DNA of 64,000 bases from Clostridia bacterium (GTDB taxonomy: Bacteria > Bacillota > Clostridia > RUG12999), in NCBI GenBank assembly GCA_017396395.1, contig JAFQMF010000017.1, positions 97,010 to 161,009 of the forward strand. The letters run 5' to 3'. The notes below the pieces were generated by a model. That model worked only from the letters and a program-made list of their open reading frames with translations, had not been told where the DNA came from and searched no databases. Made by a program: the position numbers and the translations under genes. Shown here one piece after another: positions 1 to 9,361 of this stretch (positions are counted from its first letter, which is position 1; every line of letters starts with the position of its first letter).

Positions 1-1866
1 CTTAGGGCAGTTTGCCCCGATTTCTTCAACAATGGGCTTTGTGTTACGGCATTTGGGAAATCCTGGACAAGCAAGGAACTTTCCAAATTTACCATCTCTA
101 TATACCATTTTCTTTCCGCACATTTCACATACAACATCAGATTCCTCCAATGTAAGCTGAACATGCTCAATCTTTTTATCAGCTATTTCAAGCTCCTGCT
201 TAAAGGGATCATAAAAATCTCTTATAATATTCTTCCAGGGAAGCTTTCCTTCTTCCACAAGGTCAAGCTTGCTTTCCATTTGAGCAGTAAACTCTGCATC
301 AATAATCTGTGAGAAGTTTTCCCTCATAAGGTCATTTACCACTGCACCCAGTTCTGTAGGATACAGTTGTTTTTTATCCTTTAAAATATAGTTTCTTGCA
401 AGAATTGTAGAAACTGTAGGAGCATAGGTACTTGGTCTGCCTATTCCAAGCTCCTCCATAGTTTTAATTAAACTTGCCTCTGTATATCTTGATGGAGGCT
501 GTGTAAAATGCTGTTTTGGAAGAATTTCCTTTAAGGAAAGCAAGTCATTTTCTTTAATTTCAGGAAGTGCCTGTTCCTTATCCTCTGATTCCTCCTTAAC
601 CTCATCATATACACTGGTAAAGCCTGGGAAGGTAATAATACTGCCTGTAGCTTTAAAAATATAATTACCCGCTTCAATATTTACAGCAGTAGCAAGAGTC
701 TGTGCAGGTGCCATCTGACTTGCAATAAATCTTTCCCAGATAAGCTTGTAAATTTTATACTGCTCTAAGCTTAATGATTCCTTTATTTCATCAGGGACAA
801 GCTCAACTATGGAAGGACGGATTGCCTCGTGAGCATCCTGTGCATTCTTTTTATTGGAAAATACTCTTGGCTTTACGGGAATATAATCCTTTCCCCATCT
901 GCCTTCTACGTATTTTCTGGAAGCAGAAATCGCTTCCTCAGAAACACGCACAGAGTCAGTTCTCATATAAGTAATAAGACCCACTGCACCTATACCTTTA
1001 ATATCTACACCCTCATAAAGCTGTTGTGCAATCATCATAGTTTTGGAGGATGTAAAATTATATTTTTTAGACGCCTCCTGTTGCAAGGTACTTGTTATAA
1101 AAGGAGGCATTGGCTGACGTTTCTTTTCAGTCTTTTTAATATCCTTTGCAATAAAGTCTTTATCTTTAATCTCAGATACTATTTTTAAAGTCTGCTCCTG
1201 AGTCTTTAAATTTATTTTACCCTTTTTGTCTCCGTAAAACTTTGCAGAAAATTTCTTTTTAGCAGGCGGATTTGAAAACTGAGTTTCTAAATTCCAGTAT
1301 TCCTTAGGTTCAAAGGAGAGAATTTCCTCTTCCCTGTCGCAAATAAGCTTCATTGCTACAGACTGAACTCTGCCCGCACTAAGACCTTTTTTTACCTTTC
1401 TCCATAATAGGGGACTGATAGAATAACCTACTATTCTGTCTAAAACTCGTCTTGCCTGCTGAGCATCCACCAAGTCTTTATCTATTTTTCTGGGATGTTT
1501 TATTGCCTCTTTAATAGCATCCTTTGTAATCTCGTTAAATACCACTCTTGAGGTAGTTTCCTCAGGTAACTGAAGAGCTTTTACAATATGCCAGGAAATA
1601 GCCTCTCCCTCTCGGTCAGGGTCAGTTGCAAGCACTACTTTTGAAGATGCCTTAATATCCTTTTTAAGAGCCTTCATTACATCCCCTTTACCTCTTATGG
1701 TGAGATATGAAGGTTCAAAGTCATTTTCAATATCTACTCCCATAGAGCTTTTGGGCAAATCCCTTATATGACCCATTGTGGCTCTTACAATATAGTTTGA
1801 GCCAAGGTATTTTTTTATTGTTTTGGATTTTGTTGGAGACTCAACGATTAAAAGTGTTTTTCCCAT
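1..1866 (-). CDS. topA: DNA topoisomerase I (type IA), 3' end cut by window edge
   Basis: Relaxes negatively supercoiled DNA by transient single-strand cleavage through a tyrosine. The reading frame starts at an ATG preceded by GGAG and stays open for 622 codons to the left edge, so only the C-terminal tail is missing. The N-terminal Toprim domain shows VESPTKSKT (about residues 8-16) and DPDREGEAISWH (about 82-93). The catalytic tyrosine lies in LITYMRTDS near residue 300. The last visible residues (CPGFPKCRNT and a CPK-type cysteine) belong to the C-terminal zinc-ribbon repeats typical of clostridial TopA. It lies 11 bases downstream of dprA, an arrangement common in Bacillota, and is probably co-transcribed with it. 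Confidence 0.96.
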   Translation of the reverse strand, partial: MGKTLLIVESPTKSKTIKKYLGSNYIVRATMGHIRDLPKSSMGVDIENDFEPSYLTIRGKGDVMKALKKDIKASSKVVLATDPDREGEAISWHIVKALQLPEETTSRVVFNEITKDAIKEAIKHPRKIDKDLVDAQQARRVLDRIVGYSISPLLWRKVKKGLSAGRVQSVAMKLICDREEEILSFEPKEYWNLETQFSNPPAKKKFSAKFYGDKKGKINLKTQEQTLKIVSEIKDKDFIAKDIKKTEKKRQPMPPFITSTLQQEASKKYNFTSSKTMMIAQQLYEGVDIKGIGAVGLITYMRTDSVRVSEEAISASRKYVEGRWGKDYIPVKPRVFSNKKNAQDAHEAIRPSIVELVPDEIKESLSLEQYKIYKLIWERFIASQMAPAQTLATAVNIEAGNYIFKATGSIITFPGFTSVYDEVKEESEDKEQALPEIKENDLLSLKEILPKQHFTQPPSRYTEASLIKTMEELGIGRPSTYAPTVSTILARNYILKDKKQLYPTELGAVVNDLMRENFSQIIDAEFTAQMESKLDLVEEGKLPWKNIIRDFYDPFKQELEIADKKIEHVQLTLEESDVVCEMCGKKMVYRDGKFGKFLACPGFPKCRNTKPIVEEIGANCPK

Positions 1867-1877
1867 TTTATTTCTCC

Positions 1878-3023
1878 TTATTTAAGTTTTGAGGTCTTTA
1901 TATATTTATGTCCAGGAAGAGAAGTGAGAAGTCCCGAAATCTCCATAATTGAAGCAATAGAATTTACCTGATTTAAAGGCAAACCCGTAACACCTGCAAT
2001 TTCCTCAGGGGACATAGCGTCAGTTCTTACCGTCTCTAAAATTATCTGCTCAGGCATTATTTCACCCTCAGGAACATCTACAGCAAGGGAACTGATTATT
2101 TCATTTTCATTATGTTCAGTTTCATCATCTTCTTCACTTTTCGAAAATTCAAATTCAGGAAAAAGACTTAATATGTCCTCCACACAGGTTACAGGTGTGG
2201 CGGAATTCTTTATAAGATTATTTGTTCCTACAGAAGTAGGACTGGTAATATTTCCCGGCACTGCAAAAACCTCTTTACCCTGTTCTAAGGCAAGCTTTGC
2301 AGTAATGGAAGTACCGCTTATTTCCTCCGCTTCAACTACTACAACTCCGTGGCTAAGGCCACTCATAATTCTGTTTCTTTGAGGAAAATTCCATTTAAGA
2401 GGAGGTGTGTCAAAAGGAAATTCAGAAATAACCTGTCCATTTTTCATTATATCCACCATTAATGCAGAATTATCCATAGGATAGCATATATTTACTCCGC
2501 ATCCCAGTACAGCTATAGTTTTACCTCCCGCATCTACAGCTCCCATATGCGCCTGACTGTCTATACCTGTTGCCATACCGCTTACTATTACAACGCCCCG
2601 TTTTGCAAGTGCATAAGCAAGGTCATAGGCTATACCAAGTCCGTAACTGCTGGCACGTCTGCTTCCTATAATGGCAATACGAAGCTTGTCATCACCCATC
2701 TCATCGCTGTTTCCTCTTACATATAATACATATGGTGCATCGGAAATATTTATTAAATCCAAAGGGTAATCCTCATCATCACGGGAAATAATTTTTACTC
2801 CGTGTTTATTTGCTATAGCAATCTCACGCTCTGCACTTTTCAAATCTTTAACACAAAGGCTTGCAACAAGCTCATCATCCCCTAAAAGAGCTTTTAACTG
2901 CTGGGGAGACATATCAAATATCTCTTTTGGATTTCCATTTGCAATTTCCAACAAAGTATTTGCCGATATTCTGTGATTTCCTACTGCCTTTGTCAGCCAT
3001 AACCAATATTTTGTTTCTGCCAT
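1878..3023 (-). CDS. dprA: DNA-processing protein DprA/Smf
   Basis: Binds incoming single-stranded DNA and loads RecA during natural transformation; it is also widely conserved in non-competent Clostridia. The 381 residues fit the family. A helix-hairpin-helix-like N-terminus (1-80) precedes the Rossmann-like DprA core, with GSRRASSYG near 120, SGMATGIDSQAH near 150 and QRNRIMSGLS near 218. The C-terminus (about 335-380) is a winged-helix-like segment (MSPEEIAGVTGLPLNQV). The ATG has an AAAGG ribosome site 8 bases upstream. Only 2 bases separate it from the upstream methyltransferase gene, and topA follows, so the three probably form one transcript. Confidence 0.95.
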   Translation of the reverse strand: MAETKYWLWLTKAVGNHRISANTLLEIANGNPKEIFDMSPQQLKALLGDDELVASLCVKDLKSAEREIAIANKHGVKIISRDDEDYPLDLINISDAPYVLYVRGNSDEMGDDKLRIAIIGSRRASSYGLGIAYDLAYALAKRGVVIVSGMATGIDSQAHMGAVDAGGKTIAVLGCGVNICYPMDNSALMVDIMKNGQVISEFPFDTPPLKWNFPQRNRIMSGLSHGVVVVEAEEISGTSITAKLALEQGKEVFAVPGNITSPTSVGTNNLIKNSATPVTCVEDILSLFPEFEFSKSEEDDETEHNENEIISSLAVDVPEGEIMPEQIILETVRTDAMSPEEIAGVTGLPLNQVNSIASIMEISGLLTSLPGHKYIKTSKLK

Positions 3024-3025
3024 AT

Positions 3026-3808
3026 TTATTTTCCTTTTTTATTATTTTTTTGTCTTAACACTTCGTATGCCACAAGAGAAGTAGCAACTCCTACATTAAG
3101 AGATTCAATATTTCCAACAAGAGGGATACTTATAAAACTGTCGCAAACTGCCATAACCTCATCCGATATGCCCTTTGCCTCATTTCCCATTACGAAAACC
3201 GACGGCGAGGTTAAATCAGTATCTGTATAATTTTCTGCATCTTCCATTCGAGTGCCTATTATTTTATACCCTTTTATCTTTAAAATATTTAATACCTCAG
3301 CAGTTTTTGTTCTGTATATAGGCAGACTGAAAATTGCAGACATTGTGCTTCGCACAGTTTTAGGATTATATAAATCCACACTGCCTTTAGAAAGTATAAG
3401 TCCGTTAGCACCTGCACCTGTAAGACTTCTTACAATCGTACCTAAGTTTCCAGGGTCGCTTACACCGTCGCTATATACTAAAAAAGGTGAATTTTCGGGA
3501 GAAATATCCTCTGCATTATATTCAGGAATTTTCATTTCAGCCATAATTCCCTGAGGGGTTATGGTATCGCTTAAATATTCCCCAACTTTTTCGGTAATAT
3601 ATAAACAATCTCCCTGTACTGCTTTTCCCTTATAATTTTCAGTTATTATAATTTTAACAGGTATAATACCCATATTAACTGCATCTGTAACGGGTCTTTC
3701 CCCTTCCAATAAAAATGTGCCTGTTTGCTCTCGGTATTTTCGGGAGGTCTGCAGTTTTTTCAAATGCTTTATATATGAATTTGTTATGCTGGAAATCAGC
3801 TTGTCCAT
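3026..3808 (-). CDS. TrmH/SpoU-family RNA 2'-O-methyltransferase
   Basis: Predicted to transfer a methyl group from S-adenosylmethionine to a ribose 2'-OH in rRNA, or less likely tRNA. The start is the ATG of MDKLISSITNS, which has a GGGAGAAG ribosome site; an upstream in-frame extension lacks one. The 260-residue protein has an N-terminal substrate-binding region (about 1-100). The SPOUT catalytic domain then shows DPGNLGTIVRS, the MGNEAKG loop, and the knot motif IPLVGNIESLNVGVATSL near the C-terminus. These define the family, but the exact target nucleotide (RlmB-like or TsnR-like) cannot be read from sequence. It leads the short dprA-topA operon. Confidence 0.9.
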   Translation of the reverse strand: MDKLISSITNSYIKHLKKLQTSRKYREQTGTFLLEGERPVTDAVNMGIIPVKIIITENYKGKAVQGDCLYITEKVGEYLSDTITPQGIMAEMKIPEYNAEDISPENSPFLVYSDGVSDPGNLGTIVRSLTGAGANGLILSKGSVDLYNPKTVRSTMSAIFSLPIYRTKTAEVLNILKIKGYKIIGTRMEDAENYTDTDLTSPSVFVMGNEAKGISDEVMAVCDSFISIPLVGNIESLNVGVATSLVAYEVLRQKNNKKGK

Positions 3809-3919
3809 ACTGCTCTTCTCCCTTCCTTTTAACCTTTTTTCTACTATAATATATAACACAGAGTATATTGTAATACATTTTATTTGAAAAATCAAGAAAA
3901 ATTTTACCTGATACAAAAA

Positions 3920-3950
3920 TAAGGAGGCAAAAAAAATTTTTGCCTCCTTA
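3920..3950 (-). terminator. Rho-independent terminator after the thioesterase gene
   Basis: A perfect inverted repeat pairs TAAGGAGGCAAAAA with its complement around a 3-base centre. On the minus strand it is followed by ATTTTTG. It sits directly on the thioesterase stop codon and separates that operon from the methyltransferase-dprA-topA group. Confidence 0.85.
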
Positions 3951-3951
3951 T

Positions 3952-4674
3952 TTATAAGTAAAATTTTATAATTGCATGGAGAGTATTTTCATCAAAACTT
4001 TTAATAGCTACTGTGAGATTTCCATCCTCTTTACCACAAAGACATTTTATTTTATCCGCCTTTTTAATTTCCTTTTTATACATAACCTCAAAACCTTTTA
4101 TACTCTTTGGAAGGCTGTTACCTAAAGCAAGCTCCGCAAGGGTTACATAATGAGTATTGTTCATATGGTAATTCATATCAATCAAAAATTCATTTACCGT
4201 AAACTCCTTTTTACTGTAAACATTCTCCGGCTCTTTTAAATTTATCATTTTATCTTCGGGAAAATTTGTTTTTTCACAAACTCCGTATTTTTGGCTAAGC
4301 TGAAGACTGCAACTTTCGGGCATTTTCTTTTCTACATTTATACGCACCCAAACTGAGGATGCCACCGCCAACATTTCGCCTGCTTCTGATTTTACTTCAA
4401 ATTCTCTTTTTGAATAAATACGCTTTGTTTCTCGTACCCAGGTGCTTACCTCTACTTTTTCACCAAAAGAAGGGCTTTTCAATATTTTCACCTTCCAGCT
4501 TAAAAGAAGCCAAGTGGTATGAGTTGTATTTATAGTTTCACGAAAACCGTCACCTACACTGTTTGCGTGAATTCCCGCAATATTTTCCAAAAATGTCAGC
4601 AGGGAAGCATTTTTAATATCTAAATTCTCTTTTATGTCTTTAAAACCCACATAAAATTTCTCAGTAACTATCAT
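3952..4674 (-). CDS. Acyl-ACP thioesterase (FatA/FatB-like family)
   Basis: Predicted to hydrolyse acyl-acyl carrier protein, releasing free fatty acid in the cytoplasm. The 240 residues suit the bacterial two-hotdog FatA-like family. The second hotdog contains DMNYHMNNTHYV (about residues 165-176), which corresponds to the catalytic N-x-H-x-N-N segment of this family. The first carries the ALLTFLENIAG-like helix (SLLTFLENIAGIHA) and the TWVRETKR strand. It is the last gene of a five-gene run (murD, three M42 peptidases, this gene), 4 bases downstream of the nearest M42 gene and ending in a terminator. Family assignment is firm; chain-length preference is not inferable. Confidence 0.85.
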   Translation of the reverse strand: MIVTEKFYVGFKDIKENLDIKNASLLTFLENIAGIHANSVGDGFRETINTTHTTWLLLSWKVKILKSPSFGEKVEVSTWVRETKRIYSKREFEVKSEAGEMLAVASSVWVRINVEKKMPESCSLQLSQKYGVCEKTNFPEDKMINLKEPENVYSKKEFTVNEFLIDMNYHMNNTHYVTLAELALGNSLPKSIKGFEVMYKKEIKKADKIKCLCGKEDGNLTVAIKSFDENTLHAIIKFYL

Positions 4675-4678
4675 TTTT

Positions 4679-5647
4679 TTACCCTTTATTTATTATCTTT
4701 TCAAGAAGAGATATTCCACCCTCTACATCCTTTAAAGAAAAGGTTTCACAAGGAGTATGAATATATCTGCAAGGTACGGAAATTACCCCTGTAGGTACAC
4801 CCTCTCTTGAAGTCTGTATAACCGAGCCGTCAGTTGTACCCGCTGTCATTACCTCAAACTGATATGGAATATTTTCTTTTTTTGCAGTATTTTCCAAAAG
4901 TGCTACAATCTCTTCCGATGTGACCATACGTCCGTCCTTAATTTTTATGGCAATACCCTTACCCATTTCTACTGCCATAGCAGGAGCTGATGGTGTATCT
5001 CCTGTATCTGTAACATCAACTGCAATAGCAATATCAGGATTTACACTAAAAGCGGATGGCGTTGCTCCACGAAGGCCAACCTCCTCCTGAACGGTGAATA
5101 CCAAATATAAATCATAAGAGGGGTTTTTAATTTTTTCTGCCAAAGACAGGAGCATAAAACAACCTATTCTGTCATCTGCTTTTCCTGTAGTTACAATATC
5201 TCCCTGACATATAAATTCAGAATAAAAACCCGCCATATCGCCGATTTGTACCTTTTTCTGTGCAGATGCTTTACTGTCTGCCCCGATATCAATATACATA
5301 TCCTTAATTTTCATATCCTTAGGCTCAATATCTTCCGAGCATGCAATAACACCGATTACGCCGTTTTTGAACTTTACCTTCTGATATAAAACTGCCATAG
5401 GAGAAAGTCCTCCTACCGGTACAAATCTCAAAAAGCCTTTATCTTCAATATATGTTACCATTATACCGATTTCATCCATATGGGCTGCCAGCATAAGCTT
5501 TTTACCCTCACCCTTAATATGTGCAATAACATTTCCCATACTGTCACGGGAAACATCAGCATACGGCTTTAATTTATTTTCTATATAATCTGCCACCGCC
5601 CCTTCTCTTCCTGAAGGGCCGTACAGGCTTACTAATTCTCTAAGCAT
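4679..5647 (-). CDS. M42-family glutamyl/leucyl aminopeptidase (copy A)
   Basis: Cytoplasmic dinuclear-metal aminopeptidase, usually a dodecameric (TET-like) particle that trims peptides. The 322 residues carry the full M42 active site: AHMDE (H56, D58), ADDR (D159), the EE pair at 188-189 (QEEVGLRG), the D-containing VDVTDTGD segment near 211, and the C-terminal CRYIHTP (H297). The ATG overlaps the end of the next upstream M42 gene by 16 bases, indicating translational coupling. This is the shortest of three tandem paralogues and the closest to canonical FrvX/YsdC-type enzymes. Substrate range is unknown. Confidence 0.92.
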   Translation of the reverse strand: MLRELVSLYGPSGREGAVADYIENKLKPYADVSRDSMGNVIAHIKGEGKKLMLAAHMDEIGIMVTYIEDKGFLRFVPVGGLSPMAVLYQKVKFKNGVIGVIACSEDIEPKDMKIKDMYIDIGADSKASAQKKVQIGDMAGFYSEFICQGDIVTTGKADDRIGCFMLLSLAEKIKNPSYDLYLVFTVQEEVGLRGATPSAFSVNPDIAIAVDVTDTGDTPSAPAMAVEMGKGIAIKIKDGRMVTSEEIVALLENTAKKENIPYQFEVMTAGTTDGSVIQTSREGVPTGVISVPCRYIHTPCETFSLKDVEGGISLLEKIINKG

Positions 5648-6657
5648 ATTTCATCCATCCTTTCGCAGATTTCTATAGCCAGCTTTTCCCCAAGCTGAAG
5701 ATCTTTTTCTGATATTACACAAACGGGAGAATGTAAATATCTGCAAGGGATTGCCATAGCAAGAGTTTTTGTACCTCTTCCTGCAACCTGTATTTTCCCT
5801 GCATTATTTCCTCCGTTGCCTGTCCTTTTAAGCTGATAGCAAATCCCTGCTTTGTGTGCAATTTTTTTAGCAAACGAAAGCATATCTATATCTGCAAGAG
5901 AGCTTCTTTCCATAACGGAAAACACAGGCCCTTCACCAAGACGTGTTACCTGCAAATGTTTTGGTGTTGTAGGACTGTCTGCACAAATTGTACTTTCTAA
6001 AATGACTGCATAATCCGCCATAATTTCCTTTGCAGATACCATCGCACCACGAAGTCCGATTTCCTCACCAACAGAAAAAACTGCGTAAAAATCATATGCA
6101 GGCTTTGCTTTTTTAAGCATATTTATTAAAATATATACTCCTGCTCTGTCATCTAATGCCTTTGCTTTTATAAGGCCTTCTCCAAAGGAAACATAATCAC
6201 TGTCAAAGGAAATATAATCTCCTTTTGCTACAAGCTCCAATGCTTCTTCTCTGGTCTGTACCCCAATATCTATATACATATCCTTTGTTTTTACTGCTTT
6301 TTCCCGTTCCTCACTTGTTGTTAAATGAATAGCCTTAACACCAATTACACCAGGAATAGCTTTTTCTCCTACCAATACCCGTTTCCCGGGAAGAAGCCTG
6401 TTGTCAAGTCCGCCTATCTCATCAAATTTAATATATCCCTTTTCGGTAATATTTTTTACAATTAGTCCAACTTCGTCCATATGAGCATCAGCCATAAACT
6501 TTTTATCCGAAGATTTACCCCTTTTAAAAGCTATGAGGTTTCCCATTTTGTCTATTTTTATATTATCGCAATAGGGCTTTATTTCTTCCATTATAATTTT
6601 TCTTACATTTTCCTCCATACCGCTGGGAGAAAGTGCATTACACAATTTTTTAAGCAT
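5632..6657 (-). CDS. M42-family aminopeptidase (copy B)
   Basis: Second of three consecutive M42 metallo-aminopeptidases; 341 residues. The active-site elements are all present: DAHMDEVG, ALDDRAG, GEEIGLRGA and CRYLHSP. The metal-binding acidic residue that is Asp in copy A (VDVTDTGD) is replaced by Glu here (ILESTICAD), a substitution seen in other M42 members. It overlaps copy C by 8 bases upstream and copy A by 16 bases downstream, so the three are translated from one message. Different ligand sets among the copies could mean different substrate preferences or a mixed oligomer; that is inference. Confidence 0.92.
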   Translation of the reverse strand: MLKKLCNALSPSGMEENVRKIIMEEIKPYCDNIKIDKMGNLIAFKRGKSSDKKFMADAHMDEVGLIVKNITEKGYIKFDEIGGLDNRLLPGKRVLVGEKAIPGVIGVKAIHLTTSEEREKAVKTKDMYIDIGVQTREEALELVAKGDYISFDSDYVSFGEGLIKAKALDDRAGVYILINMLKKAKPAYDFYAVFSVGEEIGLRGAMVSAKEIMADYAVILESTICADSPTTPKHLQVTRLGEGPVFSVMERSSLADIDMLSFAKKIAHKAGICYQLKRTGNGGNNAGKIQVAGRGTKTLAMAIPCRYLHSPVCVISEKDLQLGEKLAIEICERMDEICLEN

Positions 6658-7675
6658 ACTGCACCTCCTGAAAATTATATAAAAATTCCTCTAAAAGCTG
6701 AGATAAATTTTCAATATCCTCTTTTAAAACTGTTTCTATTCCTGTATGCATATATTTTAATGGAAATGACACAAGCACCGATGGAATACCATTTCTTGCT
6801 GTTTCAATTACAAAAGCATCTGTTCCTGTATCTCCGCTTTCCACCTCAACCTGATAGGGTATTTCTCTAAACTGGGCACAATTTATCAGCTGATTTGTAT
6901 AAAATCTGTTTAGTGTAGGCCCTTTGCATATAACAGGACCTGCACCCATTTTATTGGTGGTATATGGCTGACATTCAGGAGAGTTTCCAAAGGTTGCATC
7001 TACTGTAATTGCCATATGAGGATTTTCTCTTTCTGCTCCGCAGGAAGCACCTCTTCTGCCCAGCTCTTCCGAAACAGAAAGCATTATAACAAGGTCAGCC
7101 TGCATTTTGCTTTTATCAATATGCTCAGCTAAACGAAGAAGAGAATATACTCCTCCTTTATTATCAAGAAAATTAGCACTGATATTATTTGCCATAACAC
7201 GAAATGAAGGTTTAAAAGAAACAGGAGTGCCTACCCTGATAATCTCTTTAAGGTCATCGCTTTTAAATCCAGTATCCACTACAAGGTTTTTTATCTTTTC
7301 CACTTTGTCTGTTTGCTCAGCAGTTAAAATATGAATGGGACGAAGTCCGATAATACCGTAAATATCCTTATCTCCGTGAAGAATTACTTCACTTCCAGCA
7401 AGTACCCTCTCATCTATTCCGCCTAAGGGTGCAATTTTAACAAATCCGTCCTGTAATATTTCAGTTACAATAAGACCTATATTGTCATAATGAGCACACA
7501 TCATTACCTTTGGAGCATTTTCTTTTCCGCATAAAATACTGCCAAAAAGGTTGCCAAGAGCATCCTCGTAGCAACTGTCACAAAGATTTTCAAGATAGTA
7601 TTTAATTTTCAGATTGTTCTTTTTTTCAAACCCTGTTACACAAGGGTTTTCTACAAGTGCTTTTAATAGTTCCAA
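6650..7675 (-). CDS. M42-family aminopeptidase (copy C, divergent)
   Basis: First-transcribed of the three M42 paralogues; 341 residues. It keeps the zinc/cobalt ligands in CAHYDNIG, FLDNKGG, SEELGRRGA, VDATFGN and KYMHTG. However, AHMDE has become AHYDN and DDR has become LDNKGG, so it is the most divergent copy. It lies 12 bases downstream of murD. The order murD then three M42 genes then the thioesterase is read as one operon because all gaps are below 15 bases. Whether the changed residues alter catalysis is unknown. A degradation role in peptide recycling is the simplest reading. Confidence 0.88.
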   Translation of the reverse strand: MELLKALVENPCVTGFEKKNNLKIKYYLENLCDSCYEDALGNLFGSILCGKENAPKVMMCAHYDNIGLIVTEILQDGFVKIAPLGGIDERVLAGSEVILHGDKDIYGIIGLRPIHILTAEQTDKVEKIKNLVVDTGFKSDDLKEIIRVGTPVSFKPSFRVMANNISANFLDNKGGVYSLLRLAEHIDKSKMQADLVIMLSVSEELGRRGASCGAERENPHMAITVDATFGNSPECQPYTTNKMGAGPVICKGPTLNRFYTNQLINCAQFREIPYQVEVESGDTGTDAFVIETARNGIPSVLVSFPLKYMHTGIETVLKEDIENLSQLLEEFLYNFQEVQYA

Positions 7676-7687
7676 ATTTACACTCTC

Positions 7688-9034
7688 CTAAAGCTTTAAT
7701 ACAAGCTCTTTAAAAAGCTTACCTCTCTCTTCAAAGTTGTTAAATAAATCAAAACTGGTGCTGGCAGGAGAAAGAAGTACCACATCTCCCTTTTTAGCCT
7801 TTTCTTTAGCAATTTTAACTGCCTGCTCATAAGACTGTGCTCTTATAATTTCGGGAATTTCTTCCCCGCAGTTTCTTACTGCTTTTTCAATCACATCAGA
7901 AGTTTTACCAATTAAAATAAGCACCTTAGTCTTGTCACATATAGGTTTGCCTATTTCATCATAAGAAATTCCTTTATCTTTTCCACCTGCAATTAATACA
8001 ACATTTTTATTAAACACCGAAAGAGTATTAATTGTTCTGTTTGGGCTGGAATCAATAGAACTGTTATAGTATTTTACCCCGTCCAGTTCACGCACAAATT
8101 CAATTCTGTGCTCTACTCCTCCAAAGGTTTTTGCTACTTTTTTCACAGTGCTTTGGGATACATATCCATAGGTTGCACAAATGGCGGTCATATAGTTATA
8201 AACATTATGTCTGCCAATAATTTTAATATCTGATGTATCAAGATATTTCTCCCCAAAAGCATAGATATCCTTGCCGTCGCACAAAACATCCCCATTTTCA
8301 TTAAAGGAAAAGCTTATTATTTCACCCTTTGCCTCTTTTTCCAAAGTCCTTGTAATATCATTATCAAGGTTTAGTATAAATCTATCTTTCTGACCTTGAT
8401 TTTTCATAATATTTTTCTTTGACAGTATATATTCGCTGTAATCGGTATGCCAGTCAAGATGATTTGGCGTAATATTAGTAATTACTGCTACTTTAGGAGA
8501 TTTATCCATATCAAAAAGCTGAAAACTGGAAAGCTCCACTACAGCTTTATCATCTTTTCCAATTTTTTCAATGTCGCCAATTAAAGGTCTGCCTATATTA
8601 CCTCCTAAATGGCAGGTATAGCCTTCCTCTTTAAGCATTTCATAAATAAGCGAGGTGGTAGTAGTTTTACCATCACTCCCCGTTACTGCAAATATATCAC
8701 AGGGACAAAGTGAAAAAAACAAATTCATCTCCGAGGTTATTTCTGTCCCTTTTTCTTTCAAAATATTAATTTGAGGCAGGTCAGGGCGTATCCCTGGTGT
8801 ACGAAAAAGTATATCCACATCAATATTATCCAGATAATTCTCCCCAAGACTTAAAGAAACCCCCATACTTTTTAGAATTTCTTCGTTTTGACCAATATCC
8901 TCTTTTCTGTCACAGGCAATAACCTTAGCACCCCAGTCTGAGAGCAGGGAAATAAGTGGCATATTGCTTCTGCCAAGACCTATAACTGCCACCTTTTTAT
9001 TTTTTATATAATTTTTATACTCTTTAATATTCAT
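7688..9034 (-). CDS. murD: UDP-N-acetylmuramoylalanine--D-glutamate ligase
   Basis: Adds D-glutamate to UDP-MurNAc-L-Ala in cytoplasmic peptidoglycan precursor synthesis. The chosen ATG (MNIKEYKNYI) has GGAG at 6 bases; an ATG 12 bases upstream overlaps that ribosome site and is less likely. The N-terminal Rossmann-like UDP-binding domain begins AVIGLGRSN. The central ATPase domain has GSDGKTTTT (about residues 118-126). NHLDWH (about 190) and EHRIEFV mark the Mur ligase middle and C-terminal domains. About 448 residues is the usual length. It stands alone rather than in a dcw cluster, heading the M42 peptidase run. Confidence 0.95.
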   Translation of the reverse strand: MNIKEYKNYIKNKKVAVIGLGRSNMPLISLLSDWGAKVIACDRKEDIGQNEEILKSMGVSLSLGENYLDNIDVDILFRTPGIRPDLPQINILKEKGTEITSEMNLFFSLCPCDIFAVTGSDGKTTTTSLIYEMLKEEGYTCHLGGNIGRPLIGDIEKIGKDDKAVVELSSFQLFDMDKSPKVAVITNITPNHLDWHTDYSEYILSKKNIMKNQGQKDRFILNLDNDITRTLEKEAKGEIISFSFNENGDVLCDGKDIYAFGEKYLDTSDIKIIGRHNVYNYMTAICATYGYVSQSTVKKVAKTFGGVEHRIEFVRELDGVKYYNSSIDSSPNRTINTLSVFNKNVVLIAGGKDKGISYDEIGKPICDKTKVLILIGKTSDVIEKAVRNCGEEIPEIIRAQSYEQAVKIAKEKAKKGDVVLLSPASTSFDLFNNFEERGKLFKELVLKL

Positions 9035-9054
9035 ATTTTTCTCCATAACAAATA

Positions 9055-9081
9055 CACCTGCCTGTATTTTTAGGGCAGGTG
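9055..9081 (-). terminator. Possible terminator between ireB and murD
   Basis: An 8-bp stem (CACCTGCC with GGCAGGTG) spans an 11-base loop just upstream of murD. The following minus-strand bases (TATTTGTT) are only weakly T-rich, so this may be an attenuator or partial terminator rather than a full stop. Confidence 0.35.
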
Positions 9082-9095
9082 CACTGATACCAATA

Positions 9096-9347
9096 TTAAA
9101 ACTGGTTAAGATAGTTTTTTACTATTTCCTCTAAAAGGTCATCTCTCTGAATTTGTGTAATTAAAGAACGAGCCCCTTCGTGGCTGGTGATGTATGTAGG
9201 GTCACCTGAAATAATATATCCAACTATCTGATTTACAGGGTTGTAGCCCTTTTCCTTAAGTGCAGCATACACTTTTTCAACAATTCCTCTTATTACCATT
9301 TCCTTATGCTGGTCTCCTTTAAAAAATAAAGTATCCTGTGTTGCCAT
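9096..9347 (-). CDS. ireB: IreB-family regulatory phosphoprotein
   Basis: Small cytoplasmic protein (83 residues) of the DUF965/IreB family. In Enterococcus the family member is phosphorylated by the PASTA kinase IreK and negatively affects cephalosporin resistance. Diagnostic segments are [25 protein letters not shown] and the C-terminal [13 protein letters not shown]; length matches the family. The usual neighbours in other Firmicutes are alaS and a Holliday-junction resolvase (yrrK), which are absent here. The gene instead follows an uncharacterised 125-residue protein by 14 bases and precedes murD. A link to cell-wall control is plausible from both family and neighbour. Confidence 0.9.
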   Translation of the reverse strand: MATQDTLFFKGDQHKEMVIRGIVEKVYAALKEKGYNPVNQIVGYIISGDPTYITSHEGARSLITQIQRDDLLEEIVKNYLNQF

Positions 9348-9361
9348 TTTTGTTTCCTCCT

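Noticed and set aside
774..1188. Plus-strand open frames opposite topA
   Set aside because: They lie antisense within a fully supported topA and show no domain or ribosome site.
8650..8690. MurD P-loop reads GSDGKTTTT instead of the usual GTNGKT/GTDGKT
   Set aside because: The key G-x-x-GKT residues are retained and such variation occurs in the Mur ligase family.
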